Shown piece by piece: positions 1 through 8,066 of a stretch of DNA of 57,050 bases. The stretch comes from Shewanella surugensis. GTDB lineage: Bacteria; Pseudomonadota; Gammaproteobacteria; Enterobacterales; Shewanellaceae. Within the stretch, counting starts at the first letter, position 1. Every line of letters starts with the position of its first letter. The notes beneath the pieces are model-generated. The model ran no database searches. It was not told the origin of the DNA and saw only the letters and a program-made list of their open reading frames with translations. Both the position numbers and the translations under genes were made by a program. The stretch is taken from assembly GCF_023284005.1 (NCBI RefSeq), contig NZ_JAKIKS010000023.1, forward strand, positions 1 to 57,050, written 5' to 3'.

Positions 1-98
1 CTGAGCTGATGTTGAAGGCAAAAATCTTTTATTGTTAAGCCGCTAGCGGGCTGCTGCTTTATCAAATCAACCCACTCTTCATGAGAACGCTTAGTCAT
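1..98 (-). CDS. IS66-family accessory protein TnpA-like, N-terminal part (cut by window edge)
   Basis: The minus-strand ATG at 98-96 is preceded by a good ribosome binding site, AGGAG with six bases of spacing. The 32 visible residues begin MTKRSHEEWVDLIKQQ and continue with a GLTIKDFC segment. This matches the N-terminus of the small helix-turn-helix protein (TnpA/OrfA) of IS66 elements, which typically reads MTKRS..W..L...Q..SG......FC..... Such proteins assist IS66 transposition together with TnpB and the large TnpC transposase. The gene runs off the window, so completeness cannot be judged. Confidence 0.7.
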   Translation of the reverse strand, partial: MTKRSHEEWVDLIKQQPASGLTIKDFCLQHQL

Positions 99-179
99 AT
101 TAACTCCTGATGTGATAGTCAGACGTTAAAATAAGGGATCAATGAACGCAGTTGAAGATGTACTTGCTCGGACGGTTAC
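1..179 (-). mobile_element. End of an IS66-family-like insertion sequence (rest lies outside the window)
   Basis: The left edge carries the start of an IS66-type accessory ORF reading leftwards out of the window. Read from the right, the sequence ending at 179 begins GTAACCGTCCGAGC, close to the GTAAGCG-type terminal repeats I know for IS66 elements. The ATPase reading frame to its right is open from exactly position 180, so 179/180 is the likely junction. The other end, the remaining IS genes and the target duplication cannot be seen. The exact boundary is inference. Confidence 0.6.
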
Positions 180-1148
180 GAACAAAACGAAGTAGCAATT
201 AAAAAAAACCGAAAGAGACTTCAACTAGATAAAACGTGCACACAATATATTGATTTAAAAACCCAAATAGATATGGACAAAATTCAATATGACGCTGAAA
301 AAGTTTCATTGGAGCAAGCCCAAGAGGTGTTTTTAGATACATATTTCACTGAGATTAACACGCTGTTTCGCGCCATTGGTTCGTCTGATTATGAGATCTC
401 TAGAAATATTAACCGAGGCGGAACAAGAACTGTTTATGACCTAGAAGTAAAGTTCAAGGAGCAATTAATCAATAACTCCAAGCTACATTGTCTGTTCAGT
501 GAATCCGACAGAAGAGCGCTGGCCCTCAGCATTTTCCTGGCCAAAATTCATCAACTATCAGATGAAGATAAAGTAAAGACAATTTTAGTTATGGATGACC
601 CTGTTACCAGCTTTGATAATGAACGCATTTCAAACATTCTACGTATACTTTTCGCGCTTAAGCCATCAATTAAACAAATGATTATCACCACTCATTATAA
701 AGGGATGGCATCGGCGGTAATGAAAAAATTTAATGATGCACAGGCACTAAAAATAATTCAAACCTCTCAAGGTTCCAATTTTACTCAGACATCAAAAGCA
801 GAGATGACAGCGACAGCCCATGATGAAAGATACATGGAGATAATGAGTTTTGTGGACCGACACACACAAGACAACAAAATAACGAAACTCCGCCCATTCA
901 TTGAGGATGAAATGAGGCAACGATATAGATTACCACTAGTCGCTTTAAATCTAACGGATAGTGACACTTTTAACGATTGTATTGAAGCCCTGAGAAATAA
1001 TGGGAATATTGAGCCAACTGTTGCGACATATCTACATGACTATAGAACAACCCTCAACCTGCCAGCACATGAGTTAGATCTATGGACTCTCGAAGATTCA
1101 AGATCATATGCAGAAGGAATGATGAATTTCATTTATAATGATTTATAA
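180..1148 (+). pseudogene. C-terminal part of an AAA-type ATPase, 5'-truncated by the IS66-like element
   Basis: The open frame runs from 180 without a stop; the first ATG is at 273. From that Met, residues 75-85 (FSESDRRALAL) look like an ABC-type signature helix, 101-110 (VKTILVMDDP) is a Walker B strand with the catalytic acidic pair, and 139-142 (TTHY) is the switch histidine. The predicted start of the fragment is charged and coiled-coil-like. The Walker A half and most of the coiled coil are missing, so no independent ATPase is possible. The architecture resembles AAA_13/RloC/SMC-like proteins, some of which act in phage defence; no toxin or nuclease domain is left here to decide. The most economical explanation is IS insertion into the gene. 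The 5' half may survive beyond the IS, to the left of the window. Confidence 0.75.
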
Positions 1149-1505
1149 AATGATTGAGATTCTGGAATGTGATACAGTTTTAACTCGAATTTTAGGAAAA
1201 ATGACTATCAAAACTCATTTTTCTGGAAAATATCTCTAAAACAGCGTAGTTTTGATAAAAATATCATCAAATATTCAACATTCTGGAAAGTACTATGTAT
1301 GCAGTTCACATATAGCTTTCCAGACTTATTCCAGAATCAACGTGTGGCAGTATTATTCTACCATGAGATAGCACTGTGGTCCACCTCCTCTTCTCATTTA
1401 GCATTAATGTAAACTAAATGAGAGGAGAAGCAGCAACGCCACAGCATAATAAAATATATTCAGCCCACCAGCTTGCAATCACACGGAAAGCGCATCAACT
1501 CTATT
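1149..1505. other. Gene-free AT-rich stretch with a strong imperfect hairpin
   Basis: No gene is seen. Around 1165-1340 several copies of TCTGGAA/TTCCAGA-type words occur in both orientations. At 1385-1430 a long imperfect inverted repeat (CTCATTTAG against CTAAATGAG, flanked by CTCCTCTT and AGGAGAAG) could form a hairpin between the ATPase remnant and the convergent kinase gene. There is no T-run, so it is not a standard intrinsic terminator. Confidence 0.5.
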
Positions 1506-2468
1506 TTAAGTAGGAAAAACCTTAACCCCAGCAAACTGACAAGTTTGTTGAAAATTTTTAACCCCCGCGATAGTACCAATCTCTGTAATACAACAAGCTC
1601 CTGCAGCAGATGCAATTTTTGCCGAGGCCTCAACGCTGTAGCCTTTGATTAATCCTGCTATCAATCCCGCATAAAAGCTATCACCCGCGCCAGTGGTATC
1701 TTTAACCTCTGAGGAAAGAATAACAGGATCAATGGTAATAAATTCACCTTTTGATGGGCTAAGAAGTGCCCCGTTAGCGCCTAGTTTTATCCCCAATAGA
1801 GTATCGGATCTCGAATATTGCCTGAAACACTGGAGCATTTTATGAGGCTCTGCCTCCCCAGTTTGCTGACTTGCTTCTTCATAAGAGGGAATGTAAATAT
1901 CTAAATAAGGCAATATGTTATCTAAAGGCTGTAGCTTCCCTCCTCCAAAAGCAGCATCCAGAGCAATCCGACATCCCGTTTTTTTTATCTTTGGCAAGAC
2001 ATATTGAAGATCGGGTGTTAATGATCGCATTAGTCCATAATAACCAAGCATTAAATAGCGACTTTGATGATAAATATCCATGTTTTCAAGCATCATACTG
2101 GCATTTAACTTCTGAGAGGCACCTGCATGATATGCAAAACAATGCCCGCCTTGTGATCCAACCAACACTAGGCAGGCCGACGTTGCTTCGGGTAGTGATA
2201 TAATATGTGATATATCAACACCGTGATCATGCAGTTTTTCGAGTAACACATCTGCCCATACATCTTGGCCAACGCAGCCTAAAGCGACAGCCTGTAAACC
2301 TAATGTCGACAGTACCATGCAGCCATTGCTCACCACTCCCCCTGCAACATAATCAATTGATGAGAGTTCTATCGGTGAATGCTCAATTATCGGGACATCT
2401 AATGGGATAGGATTAATGGGTAAATCAATACAAATTTCCCCAGCAAAAATACAATCATATTTTTTCAT
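1506..2468 (-). CDS. PfkB-family carbohydrate kinase
   Basis: The 320-residue protein has the ribokinase fold landmarks. An N-terminal strand carries GE.CID, a Gly-rich VAGGVVSN stretch lies near residues 41-48, KLGANG near 228-233, and the family signature DTTGAGDSF is at 257-265, with Asp263 the expected catalytic base. It phosphorylates a sugar or nucleoside hydroxyl using ATP; the substrate cannot be read from sequence. An AGG with about eight bases of spacing precedes the ATG. It is transcribed divergently from the YeiH-like transporter with about 230 bp between starts, and has no partner gene to hint at substrate. It is only distantly similar to the second PfkB protein in this window. 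Confidence 0.85.
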   Translation of the reverse strand: MKKYDCIFAGEICIDLPINPIPLDVPIIEHSPIELSSIDYVAGGVVSNGCMVLSTLGLQAVALGCVGQDVWADVLLEKLHDHGVDISHIISLPEATSACLVLVGSQGGHCFAYHAGASQKLNASMMLENMDIYHQSRYLMLGYYGLMRSLTPDLQYVLPKIKKTGCRIALDAAFGGGKLQPLDNILPYLDIYIPSYEEASQQTGEAEPHKMLQCFRQYSRSDTLLGIKLGANGALLSPSKGEFITIDPVILSSEVKDTTGAGDSFYAGLIAGLIKGYSVEASAKIASAAGACCITEIGTIAGVKNFQQTCQFAGVKVFPT

Positions 2469-2697
2469 TGATGAAACCTGTTATTCATCCATACATTAGT
2501 TATAGCAATAATTAATGATTAAATCCGTACTCTGATTGTTGGATCTTTAAAGATAGACCCAAGCAATAAAATGAATAGCGAGCCTGCCGACAGATTAAAT
2601 AAAACTGAATGTAAAAGTAAAATATACTTAGTTTATTAGAATAGCCCTTCACGCTATACTCTCATTTTACAGTCGTAAAGCGAGGGGGGAACGTATA

Positions 2698-3633
2698 ATG
2701 ATAACAATCTATAATAATAGAAAAAAAGTCATTTTTATTACGCTAGGATTATTATGTTTACTGCCGATAATCAATCCACCTTTAGCCCTTATTTTAGGCT
2801 TTAGTGCGGCCAGTTTAGGTATCGCCCCCTCTGCAAATACATTATCACCTTGGGTGAAAAATCTACTGGGTAGCTCTATTGTCGGTTTAGGTTTTGGTAT
2901 TCAGCTTAATACCGCGATTACGGCCAGTGTCGAAAACTTCCCTTTAATCGTAGGCTCTATCCTATTTACCCTGCTATTAGGGTACTTTTTAACAAAATCA
3001 CTCAAGCTAAACACAAAAACAGGTTATTTAATTTCGGCAGGTACAGCCATTTGTGGCGGGAGTGCCATTGCTGCAATAACTCCTGCCATTAATGCTAATA
3101 GCCATGAGTCAGGAATTGCACTGGCAACCATCTTTATACTCAATGCTATCGCTTTATTTCTTTTCCCTACTATCGGGCATCTATTATCAATGAGCCAGCA
3201 TGAATTCGGCATATGGAGCGCCATAGCCATTCATGATACCTCTTCGGTCATTGGTGCCGCATCGGCCTATGGTAATGAAGCGCTCCTCACTGCGACAACC
3301 ATAAAACTCGCAAGAGCTTTATGGATTATCCCCATCGCTTTTATTAGCGCAATGTTATTTAAAGGGGACAGTAAACGCATTCAGTTCCCATACTTTATCG
3401 CCCTATATTGTATTGCAATAGCCACTGCTCATTGGCTACCGGAGGGGCAAGCGCTATATCAGCTTATTTTTGATGGGGCGAAACGTTTATTAGTCGTGTG
3501 TTTATTCTTAATTGGTGCTGGGATCACCATCGAAAAAATGAAACAAGCCGGTATGAAACCGTTAATTTTAGGCGTAGGGTTATGGTTTTCAATAGGGACA
3601 ACGTCGCTTATTTACATCTTAAACTTTAACTAG
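2698..3633 (+). CDS. YeiH/UPF0324 family inner-membrane transporter (putative sulfate exporter family)
   Basis: The 311-residue, very hydrophobic protein has about nine to eleven predicted membrane segments. It has the family's conserved glycine-rich stretches (SSIVGLGFGIQLN near 58-70 and GTAICGGSAIAA near 115-126) and the conserved AIHDTSSVIGAA segment near 177-188. A purine-rich GAGGGGGG ribosome site lies eight bases before the ATG. The family is annotated as possible sulfate or related anion exporters, but direct biochemistry is thin, so the substrate is uncertain. It stands alone, divergent from the PfkB gene. Confidence 0.85.
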   Translation: MITIYNNRKKVIFITLGLLCLLPIINPPLALILGFSAASLGIAPSANTLSPWVKNLLGSSIVGLGFGIQLNTAITASVENFPLIVGSILFTLLLGYFLTKSLKLNTKTGYLISAGTAICGGSAIAAITPAINANSHESGIALATIFILNAIALFLFPTIGHLLSMSQHEFGIWSAIAIHDTSSVIGAASAYGNEALLTATTIKLARALWIIPIAFISAMLFKGDSKRIQFPYFIALYCIAIATAHWLPEGQALYQLIFDGAKRLLVVCLFLIGAGITIEKMKQAGMKPLILGVGLWFSIGTTSLIYILNFN

Positions 3634-3651
3634 CTGAATCATACTAACTTA

Positions 3652-3837
3652 TTAATATTTAGATGGTTTTTCGTAAACAACATACCATATGAGACTTAAA
3701 AAAATGCCTAAATGGAGTAGAGCCTGAGCTAAACCACTTGTCATTATTGATATGATTGTCAATGTCAGTAACAAGCCAAATAGCAACCAAGTTTTCACCA
3801 CATATCTCCTCGGCAATACAATATAAGCCAGCCACAT
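3652..3837 (-). CDS. Possible small membrane protein (61 aa)
   Basis: A 61-residue frame encodes two hydrophobic segments (about residues 15-33 and 38-53) separated by a short loop, with basic residues at the N-terminus, like many small inner-membrane proteins. The ribosome binding site is weak (only a GGG run right before the ATG). It ends 18 bp beyond the convergent YeiH gene. I recognise no family. It could be a real small gene or an AT-rich chance frame. Confidence 0.35.
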   Translation of the reverse strand: MWLAYIVLPRRYVVKTWLLFGLLLTLTIISIMTSGLAQALLHLGIFLSLIWYVVYEKPSKY

Positions 3838-3927
3838 CCCAGCTTACAATAAGATTTTATTTGCCTATTATTATTGAGTTGTTGATAAAAAAATAAGATT
3901 TTTTATCTCTATTTCATAGCAATATCG

Positions 3928-4129
3928 ACTAAGAGCATTTAATAATCAGCAAAAAATAACTCAACAAAGAAAACAAACAATAGCCTAAAAAATAGTAAAA
4001 ACGCACGTTTGCTTCTATCAGCTCCCTATACTGACAGAAGCCATACTGGCACTAAGAGCGTTTAATAGTCAGCAGAAAATGACTCAACAAAGAAAACAAA
4101 CAATAGCCTAAGAAATAGTAAAAACCCAC
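3928..4129. repeat. Direct duplication of about 79 bp covering the 3' end of the PqiA-like gene
   Basis: 3928-4006 and 4051-4129 are near-identical (about five differences), with a period of 123 bp. The right copy is the coding 3' end of the PqiA-like gene including its stop; the left copy lies downstream and is non-coding. Between them, an inverted repeat (GCTTCTRTCAG arms around 4011-4040) may act as a weak terminator for the leftward gene. A local tandem duplication is the simplest origin. Confidence 0.85.
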
Positions 4130-4678
4130 TTCAAACTGTGCGGTTGTTTTCAATAAATCTCCCATGCCCGCAGATGCATTACCCGCCATATAACTCACAA
4201 TGATGGCAACAATAAAAACATCTGCCATAGACCACTTACCAATAACGCCAATAAATCGGTCTAATGAGCGATAGAATGAGTCCTTTATCGGTAATGCCAT
4301 GAGTAGCATCAAGGTTAATTTCACTAAAGGGATCAGCACACTAAATAAGATAATCAGTAAAGCAACCACTTCATTACCAGAATGATAAAGCTCTTCGCTC
4401 GTTCCCCAAATACTGCGGGTTTTTTGAAAGACTTCAACCTCACCTTTCACTTCATTTAAACCCAGCATGCCAGTGACCATCGACAGCATACCTCTGGCGC
4501 TACTTTGAGAGTCATCTCCCATATTCTCCGCTATCATATCGAGTCCTGCATCCCTTAAAGCCGACTTTTCAATCGTGCCTTGAATGCTTAAAATCGGTTG
4601 AGTCACACCAGGAATGAGCAAAGCCAATGAAATAACAATCACTGCGATAGAAAGTATTTTCTTCATTTTGTTTTTCAA
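4052..4678 (-). CDS. PqiA-domain (paraquat-inducible protein A family) inner-membrane protein
   Basis: The 208-residue protein has an N-terminal membrane segment or signal anchor (residues 8-25), a periplasmic loop of about 75 residues, and then three membrane spans. The GKWSMADVFIVAIIV segment near 147-161 is the hallmark of PqiA-type domains. Canonical PqiA proteins carry two such domains plus zinc-ribbon cysteines and work with PqiB/MCE proteins in lipid traffic across the envelope. This one has a single domain, no cysteine motif and no pqiB neighbour. It may be a stand-alone PqiA-like protein of unknown role. Its 3' end is duplicated just downstream. Confidence 0.8.
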   Translation of the reverse strand: MKNKMKKILSIAVIVISLALLIPGVTQPILSIQGTIEKSALRDAGLDMIAENMGDDSQSSARGMLSMVTGMLGLNEVKGEVEVFQKTRSIWGTSEELYHSGNEVVALLIILFSVLIPLVKLTLMLLMALPIKDSFYRSLDRFIGVIGKWSMADVFIVAIIVSYMAGNASAGMGDLLKTTAQFEVGFYYFLGYCLFSLLSHFLLTIKRS

Positions 4679-4746
4679 ATTAAGCCAACGATAAAGGCAG
4701 TCTAAGGAATTTCTAATTAAGATCCAAGTTTCACACCTTTAAACCG

Positions 4747-5958
4747 CTAATAAAAAGGAGTGGGATCGATGTCCAAAGATGTCGACACTAACCCTCGTTC
4801 TATATACAAATCAGACTTTAATAAATCAATCATAGTCACATTGACATACCTTCTGTTAAGCACAGAATAAAAGCATTTTACAATAGGGTGCAATGCATCA
4901 CGCTTATTTGCCTCCCATACAATCCCAACAAGGCCATTAGATAACTCAACCAGCGATCCGACAGGATAGATACCGACACAACGGATAAAATCATAGACAA
5001 GATCTTTATCCAGATGAAATGGGGTTAAACTTAATAATATTTTGAAGGCCGCCGCAGGGCTCATCGCCTCTTTATAAGACCGATTTGCAGTCAAGGCATC
5101 AAAAATATCAACAATACAACTCATTCTTCCATGTAGTGAAATCTGCTCAGCCACTAAGCCACGCGGATAGCCCTTACCGTCTAGCTTTTCATGATGCATC
5201 AAACAAATATCTTTACTAACTTGAGATAAACCCTGGATATTATCTAGAATATCAATGGCATAGTTTTGATGTAGTTTAATATGTTCAAATTCAGCTGCAG
5301 TGAGCTTTCCAGGCTTATTTAATACCTTAATATCAACTCTAATTTTCCCTATATCATGTAATATCCCACCGATCACCAATTGCTTTAATATGGGTTGTTC
5401 TAGCGTTAAATAACGCCCAAACGTCACCAATAAAAAAGCAACATTCACTGAGTGTTCGAGTAAATAAGCATCTTTGCTACGTAAAGCAGACATACAACTC
5501 AGTGCATCGTGATCTTGAAGCATCATATTAATCATATTATCGGCTAAGGTTTCAAAAGGGGATATTTCAATCGCTTTACCTTCAAAGGTTTCAAAAAGTA
5601 CCTTTTGAATTAATCGTTTTGACTCGGATAACAATTCACCGGCCTTGATTTGAGCCGCCTCCCTACTGATCCCTATTTTTTTAACAAACCTTGTTTTTGC
5701 ATCCGTGGAAAAATGACAACTTACTGAATTAGCTTGGTATAATAAGACAACTGAAGCCTTTGAACGGGCTAAATCAACCCAAACATACTCCACCCCACTG
5801 CTAAGCAAGGTTTCAATATCAGCCTGGCTTCGTAGCTGACCTGAATTAGCGATACTTATCAACTGGTTTTGTCGATCAAAAGACGTAATATACATCCCGA
5901 CAGCCAACTCAGTGACTGCGATCCTGAGTTGTTTTTCAGCTAAAGTAACATCCCCCAC
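4747..5958 (-). CDS. DUF3391 + HD-GYP domain protein, probable c-di-GMP phosphodiesterase
   Basis: The 403-residue protein has an N-terminal DUF3391 region (about 8-150; ELAVGMYITSFDRQ is typical) and an HD-GYP domain (about 150-340). The metal and catalytic residues are all present: EHS at 168-170, HDIGK at 201-205 and HHEKLDGKGYP at 255-265. The family hydrolyses c-di-GMP and so affects motility and biofilm. There is no signal peptide or membrane span, so it is cytosolic. The start is a GTG with GAGG a few bases upstream and AGGAT further out; no in-frame ATG lies nearby. It is monocistronic, divergent from yhhQ. Confidence 0.9.
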   Translation of the reverse strand: MGDVTLAEKQLRIAVTELAVGMYITSFDRQNQLISIANSGQLRSQADIETLLSSGVEYVWVDLARSKASVVLLYQANSVSCHFSTDAKTRFVKKIGISREAAQIKAGELLSESKRLIQKVLFETFEGKAIEISPFETLADNMINMMLQDHDALSCMSALRSKDAYLLEHSVNVAFLLVTFGRYLTLEQPILKQLVIGGILHDIGKIRVDIKVLNKPGKLTAAEFEHIKLHQNYAIDILDNIQGLSQVSKDICLMHHEKLDGKGYPRGLVAEQISLHGRMSCIVDIFDALTANRSYKEAMSPAAAFKILLSLTPFHLDKDLVYDFIRCVGIYPVGSLVELSNGLVGIVWEANKRDALHPIVKCFYSVLNRRYVNVTMIDLLKSDLYIERGLVSTSLDIDPTPFY

Positions 5959-6237
5959 TTCCTCACCATCCTTAGAATATGAACACTATAAATAACTAAT
6001 AATTAGTTTAAATACATAACATTACTGTGAATATGTTTCAATATATGTACCATTTTATACATAAGCGACACGAAGATACCAGCTTCTGAGTCACTGATGT
6101 ATACGGCCACACAGATTTCGCTATGTCGAGACATGGACTCATCCAAGTAAACAACGTTAATATGATTTAGAACTTGCTCAAACGACAATCTTCTTTATAC
6201 TGTGCCGCCTTGTTTATTGTCGTAATAAAATCAATCT

Positions 6238-6277
6238 TGCGGGTTCCCTTACCCCGCCATTTTAAAAAGGCCACATC
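6238..6277 (+). promoter_or_regulatory. Candidate preQ1 class I riboswitch controlling yhhQ translation
   Basis: Just before yhhQ, stem GCGGG (6239-6243) pairs with CCCGC (6253-6257), enclosing a loop with UUCCCUUA. It is followed by an A-rich tail AUUUUAAAAAGG (6259-6270). Loop CCUU (6247-6250) can pair with AAGG (6267-6270), giving the H-type pseudoknot of preQ1-I aptamers. The AAGG is also the Shine-Dalgarno sequence, seven bases before the ATG, so ligand binding would hide it. The gene product being a queuosine-precursor transporter fits. No structure search was possible. Confidence 0.75.
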
Positions 6278-6913
6278 ATGCTCATGTTTACGTCGGCGCA
6301 AATGAGACGCGCTTTATTTATTCTCGTTAGTTTCCATATTACGATCATATGTGCCAGTAATTATTTAGTACAATTGCCCTTTCAAATGTTCGGATTTCAC
6401 ACCACTTGGGGTGCCTTTAGCTTTCCTTTTGTTTACTTAGCAACGGATCTGACCGTCAGAATATTTGGACAATATCAAGCACGAAAAATTATTTTTATAA
6501 GTATGATGCCCGCACTCATCATTACCTACCTTATTGGGGTTCTTTTCCAACAAGGTCAATTTCAAACATACTCAAGCTTATTGAAGCTTAATAGCTTTGT
6601 ATTAAGAATTGCTTTTGCCAGCTTTGCCGCCTACTTGATTGGCCAGTTGATGGATATCTATGTTTTTGCCAAATTAAGGCAACTCAAAACTTGGTGGTTC
6701 GCACCGACAGCCTCAAGCATTATAGGTAATTGTGTTGATACCCTCGTTTTTTTCAGTATCGCTTTCTATGCCTCTGCAGATCTTTTTATGAGTCAAAACT
6801 GGCCAGAAATAGCCTCAATTGATTATGTTTTTAAGCTTATCGTCAGCTTAGGTTTATTCATTCCTGCTTATGGCCTCTTACTGACCTATATTCAAAAGAA
6901 ACTATTGGAATAA
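6278..6913 (+). CDS. yhhQ: 7-cyano-7-deazaguanine (preQ0) / preQ1 transporter YhhQ
   Basis: The 211-residue protein has about six membrane spans. The conserved segments SNYLVQLPF and GFHTTWGAFSFPF, then ATDLTVRIFG and PTASSIIGNCVDTL, are typical of E. coli YhhQ (COG1738, vitamin uptake-like ECF-S-related family). It imports queuosine precursors used for tRNA wobble modification. The start at 6278 is set by the ribosome site in the upstream candidate preQ1 element and by alignment with the E. coli N-terminus (..FSQTQ..ALF); later in-frame ATGs at 6284 and 6302 are less likely. It is monocistronic. Confidence 0.9.
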   Translation: MLMFTSAQMRRALFILVSFHITIICASNYLVQLPFQMFGFHTTWGAFSFPFVYLATDLTVRIFGQYQARKIIFISMMPALIITYLIGVLFQQGQFQTYSSLLKLNSFVLRIAFASFAAYLIGQLMDIYVFAKLRQLKTWWFAPTASSIIGNCVDTLVFFSIAFYASADLFMSQNWPEIASIDYVFKLIVSLGLFIPAYGLLLTYIQKKLLE

Positions 6914-7016
6914 GTCATCGACTCAACATCATAAAACTAACCTGCTAATAAATAAGGCCATAAAATCAATCAAACATAAAAATTGATAAGTTAATTATTT
7001 TTTATGCTATAAAAGC

Positions 7017-7046
7017 TTGCAAACACAAATGAGAATGATTACTATT
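7017..7046 (+). promoter_or_regulatory. Promoter with overlapping Fur box for RyhB
   Basis: TTGCAA (7017-7022) and TACTAT (7040-7045) form -35 and -10 elements with an exact 17-bp spacer. AATGAGAATGATTACTATT (7028-7046) is a good match to the Fur consensus GATAATGATAATCATTATC and covers the -10. Iron-loaded Fur would therefore block transcription, with release on iron starvation. Confidence 0.8.
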
Positions 7047-7051
7047 AACTT

Positions 7052-7172
7052 GCGTTCTGAAACTCGCTTCTAACTTAAAAGTAGTTCTTATTTTTACATT
7101 AGTCTTTGAGTTTATATGCACAACATTGCTCACACTCTTTTATAGCCGTAGATTATTCTTCGGCTTTTTTTT
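7052..7172 (+). ncRNA. ryhB: RyhB iron-responsive small RNA
   Basis: The predicted transcript starts about seven bases after the -10 and ends in a terminator: AGCCG (7144-7148) pairs with CGGCT (7161-7165), followed by eight T. The core GCACAACATTGCTCACACT (7118-7136) is nearly identical to the pairing core of enterobacterial RyhB (GCACGACATTGCTCACATT). Its length, about 120 nt, agrees with my recollection of a RyhB reported in Shewanella oneidensis. RyhB works with Hfq to repress iron-using proteins when iron is low. The Fur box on its promoter supports the call. Ends are predicted, not mapped. Confidence 0.88.
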
Positions 7173-7553
7173 ATCGCAAATTTATGGTTATACCAATCCC
7201 AGTGTATAAGTGATCTTTCAGCGATAATTAAAAATGCTATAGGAAAGACAGATGGTTGAAGCTAATAACTACTCCATGTCGAAAGCATCTAATGTAACAT
7301 AAAGTATGTTGAAACCCGTACTAAGTAAGTCCCTCAAGCATTCCACTTCTACGTTGCATTAATTTAAAAAGAGAACAACTATTTATCAATACGCCTTGAA
7401 TTGAAAAGCCTGAGAGACTCTGAATTAATCATCTATATAATGGGATGGGCATTAGGCCCCTCAATCGAGTCATTCCCAATTCAACTTGCATAAGAACAGC
7501 CCTTAGGTATAGCATCGCTACTTATCTTTTACCCTAGGCATTGATTACATTTC
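7173..7553. other. Gene-free stretch, possible repeat-derived sequence
   Basis: No open frame with coding character was found between the RyhB terminator and the next gene. The segment from about 7188 (ATACCAATCCCAGTG) to about 7490 has the look of dispersed intergenic repeats known from marine gammaproteobacteria, but no second copy occurs in this window and no terminal inverted repeat was found. The promoter for the downstream gene was not recognised. Confidence 0.35.
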
Positions 7554-8066
7554 ATGGGATTTTCTCGGAAAAAATGGAACAACATTATTATCATCGCATC
7601 CTTAGTGATGGTCTCCGTACTCTCATTAATCGATGATGATAGCAGCAAGCAGTCAGGGCCTCAGCCTTCGAGCGCACAAACTCTATTTGATGACGCCATG
7701 CCCCTTGTCGGTTTAAAGCTAGGTACTATCAAATTTGAAAAAGTACAAACACAGTGGCACTGCAGTCCCAGTGTATTCAACTGTCAAGAATGGGCCGAGA
7801 CTTGGAAAAAGTTGAGCATTATTTCATTAAAGAAAGCACCTAAGATCACCGCAACACCACAGCAAGTCACTCTTTATATTGATGGTTTCTCCACTCCTCA
7901 GGTATGGTTATTATTGTCCAAAGAAGGCTTACTAAAATCACCTAAAGGAAATTGGTATAAAATACCAGCCCAGTCACACGCTCATTTATTACCTCAGCTA
8001 GATCAACAAAAACGTGTCAGCCCATCCCCTTTAACAATCAATATGAGACCAATACCTTATGCCTGA
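7554..8066 (+). CDS. Conserved-looking membrane-anchored protein of unknown function upstream of mutM
   Basis: The 170-residue protein has basic residues and one hydrophobic segment at the N-terminus (about 10-26), then an extracytoplasmic domain of about 140 residues with two cysteines (CSPSVFNC, near 70-77) that could form a disulfide. No catalytic motif is seen and I do not recognise a named family. The ribosome site is poor. Its last eight bases overlap the start of mutM in another frame, so the two are very likely translated from one mRNA; whether that has functional meaning is unknown. Confidence 0.75.
   Translation: MGFSRKKWNNIIIIASLVMVSVLSLIDDDSSKQSGPQPSSAQTLFDDAMPLVGLKLGTIKFEKVQTQWHCSPSVFNCQEWAETWKKLSIISLKKAPKITATPQQVTLYIDGFSTPQVWLLLSKEGLLKSPKGNWYKIPAQSHAHLLPQLDQQKRVSPSPLTINMRPIPYA

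Noticed and set aside
6003..6188. 61-codon minus-strand frame between the HD-GYP gene and yhhQ
   Set aside because: It needs a TTG start, has a poor ribosome site, lacks recognisable motifs and lies where the yhhQ promoter should be.
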